The notes under the pieces were generated by a model that saw nothing but the letters and a program-made list of their open reading frames with translations, did no database searches and was not told the origin of the DNA. The position numbers and the translations under genes were made by a program. DNA of 64,000 nt. Source: Mercurialis annua. Taxonomy: Eukaryota > Streptophyta > Magnoliopsida > Malpighiales > Euphorbiaceae. Positions 1 through 11,300 of the stretch are shown here, piece after piece (within the stretch, counting starts at the first letter, position 1; each line of letters opens with the position of its first letter). The stretch is taken from assembly GCF_937616625.2 (NCBI RefSeq), contig NC_065570.1, positions 16,936,001-17,000,000 on the forward strand. The letters run 5' to 3'.

Positions 1-1525
1 CTTCTGTTCCTTCTGGTAGTGCTAAGACTGGTGCTGTCGTCAGACACTCTTTCAGTTTTAGAAAACTGAGTTCACACTGATCCGTCCAATTGAACTTCGC
101 GTTTTTCTGAGTTAACTTCGTCAAAGGTACAGCGATCTTTGAAAAATCTTGTACGAATCGTCTGTAATATCCCGCTAAACCAAGGAAACTTCTAACTTCC
201 GTAACTGATTCAGGCCGTTTCCATTCTATCACAGCTTCAATCTTCTTTGGATCAACCTTAATGCCGCTTTGTGAAACCACGTGACCTAAGAAAGCCACTT
301 CCGTTAGCCAAAATTCACATTTAGAGAATTTGGCGTAAAGCTGATGCTCTCTTAGCGTCTGTAGTACTATCCGCAAATGTTGAGCGTGCTCTTCTTCTGA
401 ACGTGAATAGATCAAAATATCGTCGATAAACACGATCACAAATCGATCTAAATATGGTTTGAATATCCTATTCATCAAATCCATGAAGGCTACTGGGGCG
501 TTCGTCAATCCGAATGACATAACGAGAAATTCGTAATGTCCGTATCGAGTTCGGAAAGCAGTCTTTTGTATGTCATCGTTGCGAATCTTCAATTGATGAT
601 AGCTTGATCTCAGATCGATCTTGGAAAAGTACTTCTCTCCTTGCAACTGGTCGAATAAATCATCGATTCTAGGTAACGGATACTTATTCTTGATCGTTAC
701 CTTGTTCAGCTGTCGATAATCGATACATAGTCTAAGCGATCCATCCTTCTTTTTCACGAATAACACTGGTGCACCCCATGGGGATACACTCGGTCTGATG
801 AAACCACGATCAAACAATTCTTCTAACTGATCCTTTAATTCTTTAAGTTCTGCCGGTGCCATACGATAAGGAGGTATCGATATCGGCTTCGTGCCGGGAG
901 CCAATTCGATACAAAACTCAATCTCACGATCTGGGGGTAATACAGGTAATTCCTCTGGAAAAACGTCTGGATATTCCGATACAACTGGTACGTCGCTTAA
1001 GTTTACACTTTTCTTTTCCACATCCCGTACTATCGCTAAGAATCCTTGACATCCCTTCTTCAACATACGACAAGCTTTAATAGCTGAAATAATACTCGTA
1101 GAAGATTCCATCTTATCACCCTGAATTGAAACCGCTTCAATTCCAGGCGTGTTAAACGTCACCGTCTTCTTCCGGCATTCCACATTAGCGTAGTGCTGAG
1201 CTAACCAATCCATTCCTAGTATGACGTCAAAAGCTAGTACTTCGAGTAAAATTAAGTCAACTAACAAATCTCGTCCTTGAACTTTCACAGGACAAGACGA
1301 ATAAACGATACTAACTTCCACAGTCTCTCCAACTGGCGTAGCTACGGATAAAGGGTTCCTAAGATATGCTGGTTGCACTCCTAACTTACTAGCAAAACTA
1401 GGCGAAACAAACGAATGCGTAGCGCCCGGATCAAATAAAATTAATGCGTCTTGCGAAGCGATAGGAAAGGTACCTTGCACCACAGCATTGGAAGCCTGGG
1501 CCTCCTGAGGATTCAGTGCAAAGAC
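1..1525 (-). CDS. Element A protease-reverse transcriptase-RNase H segment, open to window edge
   Basis: Part of the pol polyprotein that would cleave Gag-Pol and copy element RNA into cDNA in cytoplasmic virus-like particles. Reading leftwards, the frame contains the protease motif DPGATHSF, a linker with IPPYRMAP, the RT motifs [14 protein letters not shown] and [11 protein letters not shown], the catalytic FIDDILIYS (codons around 400-425), and the start of RNase H (LPEGTE at the edge). I read every codon from 1525 to 2 and found no stop, unlike the same region in B and E. The frame is broken upstream by a one-base deletion that creates a TAG at 1526-1528, so no intact Gag-Pol can be made. 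The protease shows DPG where retropepsins usually have D-S/T-G. B has the same residues, so this may be ancestral in the family. There is no independent start codon. Confidence 0.85.
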
Positions 1526-2858
1526 CTAGCCTGACTTCCACCAGCTTGCGAAGTTTGACCGGTACCACGACCTCCGCCATTCCTTCCTCCACGATTTCCA
1601 TAACCACGGCCTCTCTAACCAGTGAAGGTGCTTCCTGTCTGATCATATCCTGATGCTGCCTGCTGTGCAGTCCTCTGCTGCTGATAAGAAGGCTGTACTA
1701 CAGTGGTCATCGAACCCTGGGGCATCTGCCTCGGACAATCTCTAGCAAAATGGTCCCGTTGACCACAGTTAAAACATGCTCCAGTAGCAATGTAGCACGC
1801 GCCATAATGTCTCCTATTACAGTTCAGACATATAGGAACTCCGCCTCCCATATCACTCATCGATCTGGCACTAAATCCGGTGCCTGAAGTACTCACTCTA
1901 GTTCCATACCGAACTCTCTTATTTCTCTGTTGACGTGATGGAGGTCAAGAATAACTCCTAGCATATGATTGGGTAGGTGCGCTCTGTATGCTGCGAAACA
2001 CATCACTCCTCACCGGCGTAACATTAGAAGGTTCAGGAATTCTTCCAAAACGAATCAAAGAAACTTCCATTTGCCTAGCGCTATCGATCAGTTGTACTAG
2101 GGTTCTCCCGATATCAGATGTCAGACTCACAAATTCAGCTCCTAGACCCTCTACAAACCTTGAGTTCACTCTGACTGGGTCTGTAGTCAGGTCTGGTGCA
2201 AACCTACTCACCCTGGTAAACTCCGTCACATACTCCTGCACAGACCGATTGCCTCTACTCAGGGTCAACCACTGACTACGATAACTCTCTGTCACCACAT
2301 AGGGTAAAAAGTATTCCCTAAAGTGGTTTGCAAATTCAGCCAGGTCATAGTATCCATGGTTGGCTGAATGTGCTGCTGAAACCAATCTTTCGCGGGTCCT
2401 TTCATTGACATTTCCACCATAATGACGGTCTGTCTCTCATTAGCTTGCAGGCGTCGAGCGTTACGTTCTACTTCTTCGAGGAAATCGAGAGCATCGCCTG
2501 TACTGTCAAACTTAGTTGGCTTGAGACGCATATAAGCCAAGACGACATCTCGGTCAGTGAAAGCCACGTTGCGTAACTGTTGCTGCTGTAGCTGTTCACG
2601 ATGCATATTCTGCACCTCTGCTTGATTAGCTTGCATAGCCGCAATTCCCGTAAGAAACTGATTCAGATCAAAACCCACAACATTAGGTTGCTGGGCTTGC
2701 GCTTGCACTCCAGGTGCCTGCGCCTGGGCCTCTTGGCCACCACCTCCTCCATGAACAGAAGACTCATCTTGAGCTTCTGGATGGACGTCATGCACCCCTT
2801 CTATAACGTTACGTGCTGCAGCGGCAGCTCGCTCTACTTCTTGTCGTTGGTCAGACAT
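1526..2858 (-). pseudogene. Element A gag (capsid/nucleocapsid), degenerate
   Basis: Encodes the Gag structural protein that packages element RNA. The start is the ATG at 2856-2858 (MSDQRQEVE), matching the start in B and E. An alanine/glutamine-rich N-terminus is followed by the retrotransposon-gag domain (GDALDFLEEVERNARRL, GPAKDWFQQHI) and a zinc knuckle CFNCGQRDHFARDC with the CX2CX4HX4C spacing. Compared with B there are four lesions: a one-base loss near 2351 that shifts the frame, a TGA at 1942-1944 (arginine codon in B), a TAG at 1612-1614 (glutamine codon in B), and a one-base loss near 1525. The fragments read in the expected order but in different frames. Confidence 0.88.
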
Positions 2859-3105
2859 CCTGACCAAGACAAACAGCGTTACTTAGCCACATAATCGCAT
2901 ATTATCGCAAACGCATACAGTAATAAACGCGCATCTCATCACAAGCGAACACACACGTAAGACAGACTCACATCCTAGAGGAAAAGCTGAAAGTTTGAAA
3001 ATCAAATGAATACGTAACAAAGACAAGATTCGAATCCTATGTGCTGCAGTAGATTCCTAGGAAAATCAATCACTTTTCTGACATAAGCAATGGTAACTGG
3101 ACCAT

Positions 3106-3117
3106 GCTCTGATACCA
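3106..3117 (-). other. Primer-binding site of element A (initiator tRNA-Met)
   Basis: On the minus strand this reads TGGTATCAGAGC, complementary to the 3' end of plant initiator tRNA-Met. It lies 4 bases (ACAT on the plus strand) inside the LTR end at 3122, as in B and E. The ~250 bp between it and the gag ATG is an untranslated leader in which I see no other gene. Confidence 0.9.
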
Positions 3118-4403
3118 ACATTGTCACGACCCAATCTCAGGGCCGAGACCGGCGCTAGGGGATGGGAGTGGTTGCTCCGAAACCCGTACCAAGCCTAAAA
3201 ACGTAAAATAATTTTTCGCGAATATAAACGTCATGCATGACATACATAAACACGTGTCATGCAGAATCATACATACCAGGCATACATGTCTTCTGGCAAT
3301 CACAATATAAATAACGCAGCAAGCGTAAAACGTTTAAAACTTTAAAACGTTAAAGTTATATTTACAGAAAACTATAACATACAAGCTGACTGACAAAAGA
3401 CTTATCTACTGCAGCTCTAAGAGTAAAGTACTATTTCTTTACATACTCAAAAATACATACTTCTGGAAGTAGGATAGAAGTCCGTTGCTTCAAAGCGTCT
3501 TTATCCTGAAAGGAAATCTGTGGGGGGTCAGTATATTGGGATATACTGAGTGAGTTCATACATTTACTAATAAGTATTCAAATAAAAACATAAAACGATA
3601 TTCCATCATATGCATCCAAGTACGAGATCCGACTGAAACCTTAATCCTCAAACATACTAATAATCAATCGAGCAACCCAATCATAAATATCAATTGCGAG
3701 TCCAACTCGCTGGTGGCCCAGCCACTAGATATGGGGACTCTAGACTACACCGTAACCGAGTGCTCTCTCGTATCAAAATCATAAACCCAATCGTAAATTT
3801 TATATTCATCATCAGCTCCTAGCTGAGTCATATCAAAACTGGTGATCACACAGTCCTATTTTCGCCCAATAGGTAGCACGTTCCATCGGATCAATACTGG
3901 TTTCAAATCAAGTATATGCATTTCATAAAACGAATTCGCATTGCAATCATGCAAAACAAACATAAAGCAATATAAAATATTTGCTTAAGTAAATACTTTA
4001 AAAGCAAATCGTATAAACTCACTGAAAACTCTTATCCAAAAATACGTCGGGGCTTTAGAACGTCAAGCTTCCCGAACTACTGGTCCAGCTGCTTCTTGCC
4101 ATGCCGGATCTAAAACAATTTTAAAACATTTAACTTGAATTAGAATCCTATTCTAAGATTGACTCTAGACTCGAAACTCGATACGTTTCACTTTCATTAG
4201 TCGTCGTGCTTCTCACGTATACTCCGATAAACGGTATCAAACTCGTTTACGGATAGTATACCATTCTAATACAATTCGCATTTAACCCCATTAGGTTAAC
4301 TATTACGCTAATCGATCATATACTATTTGATTTCCAATTCTCGGTATGCGCGTATGACAAACGGGTGTCCAGCTAATACAATCGGGTACGAAGATCGGGG
4401 AGG

Positions 4404-4593
4404 TGCACGTTCGTGCAGGGAGGGTACACGGTCGTGTACCTTGATGGTATACGTTTGTGTACCTTGGTACACGGTCGTGTACCATATGTTGGTACACGTT
4501 CGTGTACCTTGGTACACGTTCGTGTACCTTGGTACACGTTCGTGTACCATTGATGGTACACGTTCGTGTACCACAAGTACACGATCGTGTACT
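4404..4593. repeat. Cluster of nine short palindromes in LTR A
   Basis: Nine near-identical dyads follow one another. Examples are GGTACACGGTCGTGTACC at 4423-4440 and 4466-4483, GGTACACGTTCGTGTACC at 4491-4508, 4511-4528, 4531-4548 and 4555-4572, and AGTACACGATCGTGTACT at 4576-4593. Arms are 6 to 8 bp around a 2-base centre, with the core CACGNNCGTG. Only the unit at 4446-4463 is imperfect. Short spacers such as TT or ATTGAT separate them. The small reading frames here on both strands are by-products of this repeat. Confidence 0.93.
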
Positions 4594-4955
4594 GTCGTGC
4601 ACGATCCCCCGGAATTGATTTCCGGGGTTTCCGACCTGCTATATACGTAAAAACGCTCCGAACTCGACCAAAACGCATATTTTAAGCTCAAAACGCTATA
4701 AATCGATCCTATACTCGATAAAACGATAAAATCGTTTCGTGGCCTAAAACTTTGAATCGACATAACTCAAAATATAATCAATGAAACGGTAAAACGTCAA
4801 GCTTACCGTGATTACCCGTCGGAATACGATCGTTTTGAGTTATAGAACGTCGAAAACGGACGAGAAACGAAAACCGCGCGACGAACCGAACGAATTTGAC
4901 GAATGAAAGAAAATGAATCAGATGAAGGTTCTGAATCCTTCATCCTTAAGGATTC

Positions 4956-4967
4956 ATATATATATAT
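4956..4967 (-). promoter_or_regulatory. Putative TATA box of LTR A
   Basis: An uninterrupted TA tract (TATATATATATA) about 340 bp from the 5' start of the LTR in the element's sense. B (10558-10565) and E (46856-46863 and 54009-54016) have TA tracts at the equivalent place. Position and conservation fit an RNA polymerase II promoter. No transcription start can be read from the sequence. Confidence 0.5.
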
Positions 4968-5308
4968 CCTGGCTAAAGTACGCCTTGGTCCTTGAAACTT
5001 TTCAAAAGTTTCAATTTAGTCCATAACCTATTCGCGTCCAAATTTTAAACGATCTCCGATCGATTCAGAACTTTTACCATAAATACTATAAATTATTTCG
5101 CGGACTTTGGCGAAACAAAATCCATTACGGGATTTATAAATTATTTTATATTAATTTCTGAAGTGAAATCCCCAAATCCCGCTAATTAACTTATTAAAAT
5201 TTATTCTAAATTCCCGATAAAATAAATTAAATTCTCCTTAATTTAATTTATAGGAAATCACGACACGTGGCACGACGTAATTATCTTAAATTATTTTGGG
5301 GTACTACA

Positions 5309-6747
5309 ACTACGTTGGCCTTGCCTGGATGATATTGTATCGTGTAGTCATAATCTTTTAGTAACTCCATCCATCTCCTCTGTCTGAGATTCAACTCTCG
5401 CTGGTCGAAAATATACTTAAGACTCTTATGATCTGTAAATATCTCGCACGTGGCGCCGTATAAATAATGTCTTCAGATCTTCAACGCAAATATTACCGCT
5501 GCTAATTCCAGATCATGTGTCGGGTAATTTGTTTCGTGCTTCTTAAGCTGTCGCGAAGCGTATGCGATTACTCGACCGTGTTGCATTAAGACGCATCCTA
5601 GTCCAACTCTTGACGCATCACAGTAAACTGTGAATCCTTCAGTTCCTTCTGGTAGCGCTAAGACTGGTGCCGTCGTCAGACACTCTTTCAGTTTCAGAAA
5701 ACTAAGCTCGCACTGGTCTGTCCAGTTGAATTTGGCATTCTTTTGAGTCAGCTTCGTTAAGGGTACAGCGATCTTCGAAAAGTCCTGTACAAATCGTCTG
5801 TAATATCCCGCCAAGCCAAGGAAACTTCTAACTTCCGTAACTGATTCAGGCCGCTTCCATTCTATCACAGCTTCAATCTTCTTTGGATCAACCTTGATAC
5901 CGCTTTGTGAAACCACATGACCCAAGAAAGCCACTTCCGTTAGCCAAAATTCACATTTCGAGAATTTGGCGTAAAGGTGATGATCTCTTAACGTCTGTAG
6001 TACTATCCGCAAATGCTGAGCGTGTTCTTCTTCTGTACGCGAATAGATTAAAATATCGTCGATAAATATGATCACGAACTGATCCAAGTACGGTTTGAAT
6101 ATCCTATTCATCAAGTCCATGAAGGCTGTTGGTGCATTCGTCAATCCGAACGACATAACAAGAAATTCGTAATGACCGTATCGAGTTCGAAAAGCAGTCT
6201 TCTGAACATCATCATCGCGAATCTTTAGCTGATGATAGCCTGATCTCAGGTCAATCTTGGAGAAAAACTTCGCTCCTTGTAATTGATCGAATAAATCGCC
6301 GATTCTAGGTAACAGATACTTATTCTTGATCATCACCTTATTCAGCTGTCGATAATCGATGCATAGTCGAAGCAATCAATCCTTCTTTTTCACAAATAGC
6401 ACTGGTGCACCCCATGGGGATACACTCGGTCTGATGAAACCGCAATCAAACAACTCTTCTAATTGATCTTTAAGTTCCTTGAGCTCTACTGGCGCCATAC
6501 GATAAGGAGGTATCGATATCGGCTTCGTGCCGGGAGCCAATTCAATGCAGAACTTAATCTCGCGATCTGGGGGTAATCCAGGTAATTCCTCTGGCAAAAC
6601 GTCTGGATATTCTAACACCACTGGTACGTCGCTTAAGTTTACACTTTTCTTCTCCACGTCTCGTACTATCGCTATGAATCCTTGACATCCTTTCCTCAAC
6701 ATGCGACAAACTTTAATAGCTGAGATAATACTCGTAGAAGATTCCAT
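5309..6747 (-). pseudogene. Element B reverse transcriptase and RNase H, interrupted
   Basis: Polyprotein part for cDNA synthesis. It carries the linker [20 protein letters not shown], the RT fingers [26 protein letters not shown], the catalytic [13 protein letters not shown] (near 6050-6080), the thumb [17 protein letters not shown], and the RNase H start [20 protein letters not shown]. Inactivating changes are a TGA right after KKKD (6376-6378, glycine in A) and a TGA at 5470-5472 after ALKI (tryptophan in related copies). Coding-like sequence continues past the second stop ([33 protein letters not shown]) up to the junction with element A. Confidence 0.9.
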
Positions 6748-8495
6748 CTTATCACCCTAAATTGATACCCCTCCAATTCCAGGCGTGTTAAAAGTTACCG
6801 TCTTCTTCCTGCAATCCACATTGGCGTAGTGCCGAGCTAGCCAATCCATTCCTAATATGACGTCAAAAACTAATACCTCGAGTAAAATCAAGTCAACTAA
6901 CAAATCTCGTCCTTGAACTCTCACAGGACAAGACGGATAAACGATACTAACTTCCACACTCTCTCCGATTGGGGTAGCTACTAACAAAGGATTTCTAAGA
7001 TACGCTGGTTGCACTCCTAACTTACTAGCGAAGCTAGGCGAAACAAATGAATGCGTAGCGCCCGGATCAAATAAAATTAGTGCGTCTTGAGTAGCGATAG
7101 GAAAGGTACCTTGCACCACAACATTGGAAGCCTGAACGTCCTGAGGATTCAGTGCAAAGACCCTAGCCTGACTCCCGCCAGCCTGCGAAGTTTGACCAGT
7201 ACCACGACCTCCGCCATTCCTTCCTCCTCGATTTACGTAACCACGGCCTCTCTGGCCAGTGAAGGTACTCCCTGTCTGATCGTACCCTGATGCTGCCTGC
7301 TGTGTAGTCCTCTGCTGCTGATAAGAAGGCTGCATCACAGTAGTCATCGAACCCTGGGGCATCTGCCTCGGACAATCTCTAGCCAAATGGCCGCGCTGAC
7401 CACAGTTAAAACAAGCTCCGCTAGCAATGTAGCACGCGCCGTAGTGCCTCCTATAACAGTTCAAACATAAAGGAACTCCGCCTCCCATATCACTCATAGA
7501 TCTGGCACTAAATCTGGTGCCTGAAGTACTGACTCTAGTTCCATACCGAGCTTTCTTATTTCTCTGCTGACGTGATGGGGGTCGAGAGTAACTCCTAACA
7601 TATGATTGGGTAGGTGCACTCTGTACGCTACGGAACACATCACTCCTCACAGGCGCAACATTGGAAGGATCGGGAATATTCCCAAAACGGATCAGAGAAA
7701 CTTCCATTTGCCTAGCGCTGTCGATCACTTGAACTAGGGTTCTTCCGATATCAGACGTCAGACTCACAAATTCAGCTCCTAGACCCTCTACAAACCTCGA
7801 GTTCACTCTGACTGGGTCTGTAGTCAGGTCTGGTGCAAACCTACTTACTCTGGTAAACTCCGTCACATACTCTTGCACAGACCGATTGCCTCTACTTAGG
7901 GCCAACCACTGACTTCGATAACTTTCAGTCACTGCATATGGCAAGAAATATTCTCTAAAGTGGTTTGCGAATTCAGCCCAGGTCATAGTGTCCTTGGTTG
8001 GCTGAATATGCTGCTGAAACCAATCTTTAGCGGGTCCTTTCATTGACATTTCCACCATAATGATGGTCTGTCTCTCATTAGCTTGCAGGCGTCGAGCGTT
8101 ACGTTCTACTTCTTCGAGGAAATCAAGAGCATCACCTGAGCCGTCAAACTTAGTTGGCTTAAGGCGCATGTAAGCCAAGACGATGTCTCGGTCAGTGAAA
8201 GCAACGTTACGTAGCTGCTGTTGCTCTAGTTGTTCACGATGCATGTTCTGCACCTCAGCCTAATTGGCTTGCATAGCCGCAATTCCCGTAAGAAACTGGT
8301 TCAGATCAAAACCCACAACATTAGGTTGCTGGGCTTGCGCTTGCACTGCAGGTGCCTACGCCTGGGCCTCTTGCCACCACCTCCTCCCTGAACAGAAGAC
8401 TCATGTTGAGCTTCTGGATGGACGTCATGCGCCCCTTCTATAACGTTTCGTGCTGCAGCGGCAGCTCGCTCTACTTCTTGTCGTTGGTCACACAT
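6748..8495 (-). pseudogene. Element B gag and protease, mostly open (498-codon frame)
   Basis: The gag start is the ATG at 8493-8495 (MCDQRQEVE). An early one-base loss near 8375 shifts the frame, and a TAG near 8262 follows. Then one open frame runs 8253-6757. It contains the gag core (GDALDFLEEVERNARRL, GPAKDWFQQHI), an arginine- and serine-rich linker, the zinc knuckle CFNCGQRGHLARDC (about residues 280-293 of that frame), a glycine-rich stretch, and the protease motif [20 protein letters not shown] (about residues 390-410), followed by GMDWLARHYANVDCRKK. It ends in a TAG where A reads CAG. This is the best preserved gag in the window. Confidence 0.9.
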
Positions 8496-8751
8496 CCTGA
8501 CCAAGATAAACATCGTTACTTAGCCACATAACCGCATATTATCGCAAACGCATATCGAATTAAACGCGCATCTCATCACATGCAAACACACCCGTATGAC
8601 AGACTCACATCCTAGAGGGAAAGCTGAAAGTTTGAAAATCAAATGATTACGTAACAAAGACAAAACTCGAATCCTATATGCTGCAGTAGAATCCTAGAAA
8701 AATCTTAATCACATAACACTTAACAAAAGTAAGCAATGGTAACTGGACCAT

Positions 8752-8763
8752 GCTCTGATACCA
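8752..8763 (-). other. Primer-binding site of element B (initiator tRNA-Met)
   Basis: TGGTATCAGAGC on the minus strand, 4 bases from the LTR end at 8768. The leader between this site and the gag start (8496-8751) shows no other feature. Confidence 0.9.
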
Positions 8764-8767
8764 ACAT

Positions 8768-10891
8768 TGTCACGACCCAATCTCAGGGCCGAGACCGGCG
8801 CTAGGGAATGGGAGTGGTTGCTCCGAAACCCGTAGCAAACCTAAAATCGAAAAATAATTTTTCGCGAAACATAAACGTCATGCATGACATACATAGACAC
8901 GTGTCATGCAGAAACACATGCCAGGCACACATATCCTCTGGCAATCACAAATATCACAACGCAGCAGGCGTAAAACATATATACTTTAAAACATTAAAGT
9001 TATATTTACAGAAAACTATACATTACAAGCTAACTTGCAAAATACTTATCTACTGCAGCTCTAAGAGTAAAGTACTGTTTCTTTACATACTCAAAAATAC
9101 GGACTTCTGGAAGTAGGATAGAAGTCCGTTGCTTCAAAGCGTCTTTAACCTGAAAGAAAGTCTATGAGGGGTCAGTATATTGGGATATACTGAGTGAGTT
9201 CATACATTTACTAATAAGTATTCAAATAAAACATAAAACCGTAATCAATCATATGCAGCCAAGTACAGAATCCGATTGAAACCTTAATCCTCAAACATAC
9301 TAATTAATCGATCAAACAACCCAATCATTAATATCAAATTGTGAGTCCGACTCACTGGTGGCCCAGCCACTAGATACGGGGACTCCAGACTACACTGTAG
9401 TCGAGTGCTCACTCGTATCAAAATCATATACCCAATCATAAATTTCATAATCATTATCAGCTCCCCGCTGAGTCATATCAAAACTGGTGATCACGCAGTC
9501 CTATTGTCGCCCAATAGGTAGCACGTTCCATCGGATCAATACTGGTTTCAAATCAAGTATATGCAATTCATAAAAAGAATTTGCATCGTAATCATGCAAA
9601 ACAAACGTAAAGCAATATAAAATATTTACTTAAATAAATACTTTAAAAGCAAATCGTATAAACTCACAGAAAACGCTTATCAAAAATGCGTCGGGGCTTA
9701 GAACGTCAAGCTTCCCGAACTACTGGTCCAGCTGCTTCTTGCCTCGCCGGATCTAAAACAATTTTTAAAACATTTGACTTGTATTAGAATCCTATTCTAA
9801 GATTGACTCTAGACTCAAGACTCGACACGTTTTACTTTCATTAATCGTCGTGCTTCTCATGAATACTCCGATAAACGATATCTGGACCGTATATCATTTC
9901 TAATTCAACTCCCGTTTAACCTCATTAGGTTAACTATACACATTAATCGATCAATTACAATTCGATTTCTGATTCTACACGCGAATTCAGCTAATTCAAT
10001 TGAGGTACGAAAAATCGGGGTGCGAGAATCGGAGGGTGCACGTTCGTGCAGGGGGGTGCACGTTCGTGCACCTTGATGGCACACGTTCGTGCACCTTGGT
10101 GCACGGTCGTGCACCATATATTGGTGCACGCTCGTGTACCTTGGTACACGTTCATGTACCATTAATGGTACACGTTCTTGTACCACAAGTGCACGATCCC
10201 CCGGAATCGATTTCCGGGGTTTCCGACCTGCTATAAACGTAAAAACGCTCCAAACTCAACCAAAACGCGTATTCTAAGCTCAAAACGCTATATATCAATC
10301 CTATACTCGATAAAACGATAATATCGTTTCGTGGCCTAAAACTTTGAATCGATATAACTCAAAATATATTTGTTTAAACAATAAAACGTCAAGCTTACCC
10401 TGATTACCCGTCGGAATACGATCGTTTGGAGTTATAGAACGTCGGAAACGGACGAGAAACGGAAACCGCGCGACGAATCGTACCTATCGCCGTTTAGGAA
10501 CGAGAAAGGGAAAGAAAAGGATCTGATCATCTTAATTCCTTCCTTATGAAGGATTCTTATATATACTGGTTAATTTGCCATTTGGTCCTTGAAACTTTTC
10601 TAAAGTTTCAATTTAGTCCAAAACCTATCCGCGTCCAAATTTTAAACGATCTCCGATTGACTCGAAACTTTTACCACTAATAATATAAATTATTTCACGG
10701 ACTTTGGCGAAATAATTTCCGTTATGAGATTTATAATTTATTTTATATTAATTTTCAAAGTTAAATCCTTAATTCCCGTAAAATCGCTTAATAAAATTAT
10801 TCTAAATTCCCGATATAATTAAATTAAATTCTCCTTAATTTAATTTATCGGAAATCACGACACGTCTCCAATTCTTGATTGGGGTATTACA
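8768..10891 (-). repeat. 5' LTR of element B (2124 bp) with altered outer terminus
   Basis: Starts TGTCACGACCCAATCTCAGG and ends GGGGTATTACA, collinear with LTR A. It carries a TA tract at 10558-10565 and a palindrome cluster at 10036-10184. Near the outer end, the ~30 bp found in A and E between CGACACGT and GGGGTA are replaced by CTCCAATTCTTGATT (10866-10880). The same 15-mer occurs just outside the LTR at 10895-10909. Confidence 0.9.
10036..10184. repeat. Palindrome cluster in LTR B
   Basis: About seven dyads of the form GGTGCACGTTCGTGCACC, with later units GGTACACGTTCATGTACC and GGTACACGTTCTTGTACC partly decayed. It occupies the same place as the cluster in LTR A. The dominant arm is GGTGCACG instead of GGTACACG: the change appears on both arms together in the well preserved units. 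Confidence 0.9.
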
Positions 10892-11300
10892 CATCTCCAA
10901 TTCTTGATTTTTGGAGGTTTTTATGTTAAAAAAACTAGTCTATTGTTTTAAACTCTTAGACCGCAGTAGAACTAGTATTTGTTTTGATTATCGTACTCTG
11001 AATTGTCGGATTGGTCCGATTATTTATTATTACCTTCGATATGTATACTCTGGATTTATCTCGTTATATATAAGGCATGCTGTTGAGACTCGGTTCAGCT
11101 GAGTATTTCAGATATTTAAGTTGTTTATATTAGAACTGTGATATAAATTGCTAGACTTAGGTTGGAGTCTCGGTTGCCCCCGAGCAGTGTTTCTGCAGGT
11201 TTATATGTTTGATTGTTTTCCGCGGGGCTTGCTACGGGTTTTGGTACGACCATACCCATATCCTAGCGCCGGTCGCGATCCATGAAATTGGGTCGTGACA
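10892..11300 (+). mobile_element. LTR G, 3' end fragment in plus orientation
   Basis: Ends CGCCGGTCGCGATCC...GGGTCGTGACA, the U5-type end of family 2 LTRs, here on the plus strand. Its reverse complement matches the block at 19042-19391 almost base for base, plus ~60 bp of terminus that the block lacks. The left end is cut by the LTR of B, so the rest should lie off-window to the left. The right flank TATAATTACCC is an internal motif of the LTR of element C. The short plus-strand reading frame here is fortuitous. Confidence 0.8.

Larger units (their letters stand above)
1..5308 (-). mobile_element. Ty3/gypsy LTR retrotransposon A, partial (cut by left window edge)
   Basis: A minus-strand element. 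From right to left it shows a 5' LTR (3122-5308), a primer-binding site, a leader, a gag region and a pol region that leaves the window at base 1 inside RNase H. Its right LTR end (GGGGTACTACA) is joined without spacer to an RNase H coding sequence of element B, so A inserted into B. The 5 bases outside this LTR are ACTAC. The matching target-site copy should lie off-window to the left with the rest of A. A and B are close relatives: their gag and pol nucleotides align easily. Confidence 0.9.
3122..5308 (-). repeat. 5' LTR of element A (2187 bp)
   Basis: Begins TGTCACGACCCAATCTCAGG and ends GGGGTACTACA on the plus strand, so it has TG...CA termini. The gag side carries the primer-binding site. 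It aligns along its length with the LTR of B and with both LTRs of E (family 1). In the element's sense a TATA tract lies about 340 bp in (4956-4967). A palindrome cluster (4404-4593) lies downstream of it, within the presumed transcribed part. The inner terminus contains the box CGAGACCGGCGCTAGGG shared with the other LTR family. Confidence 0.92.
5309..10891 (-). mobile_element. Ty3/gypsy retrotransposon B, 5' half (split by element A)
   Basis: A minus-strand element of the same family as A and E. Its 5' LTR is 8768-10891, followed leftwards by the primer-binding site, gag, protease, RT and part of RNase H. It stops abruptly at 5309 in the RNase H motif GKANV, where the LTR of A begins. Its integrase and 3' LTR should lie beyond the left edge, unless they were deleted. 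Outside its right LTR end the sequence is LTR G, so B itself inserted into an older LTR. Confidence 0.88.

Noticed and set aside
856..1080. Plus-strand frame opposite element A pol
   Set aside because: Antisense shadow of the protease-RT linker. The minus strand carries the recognisable motifs.
4404..4593. CRISPR-like array
   Set aside because: Units are perfect palindromes with spacers of 2-8 bp, not 25-40 bp unique spacers, and the context is a plant LTR.
4303..4763. Overlapping small frames with GTRSCT-type repeats in LTR A (also 9905-10277 in LTR B)
   Set aside because: Produced by the palindrome cluster on both strands and in several frames. No coding signal.
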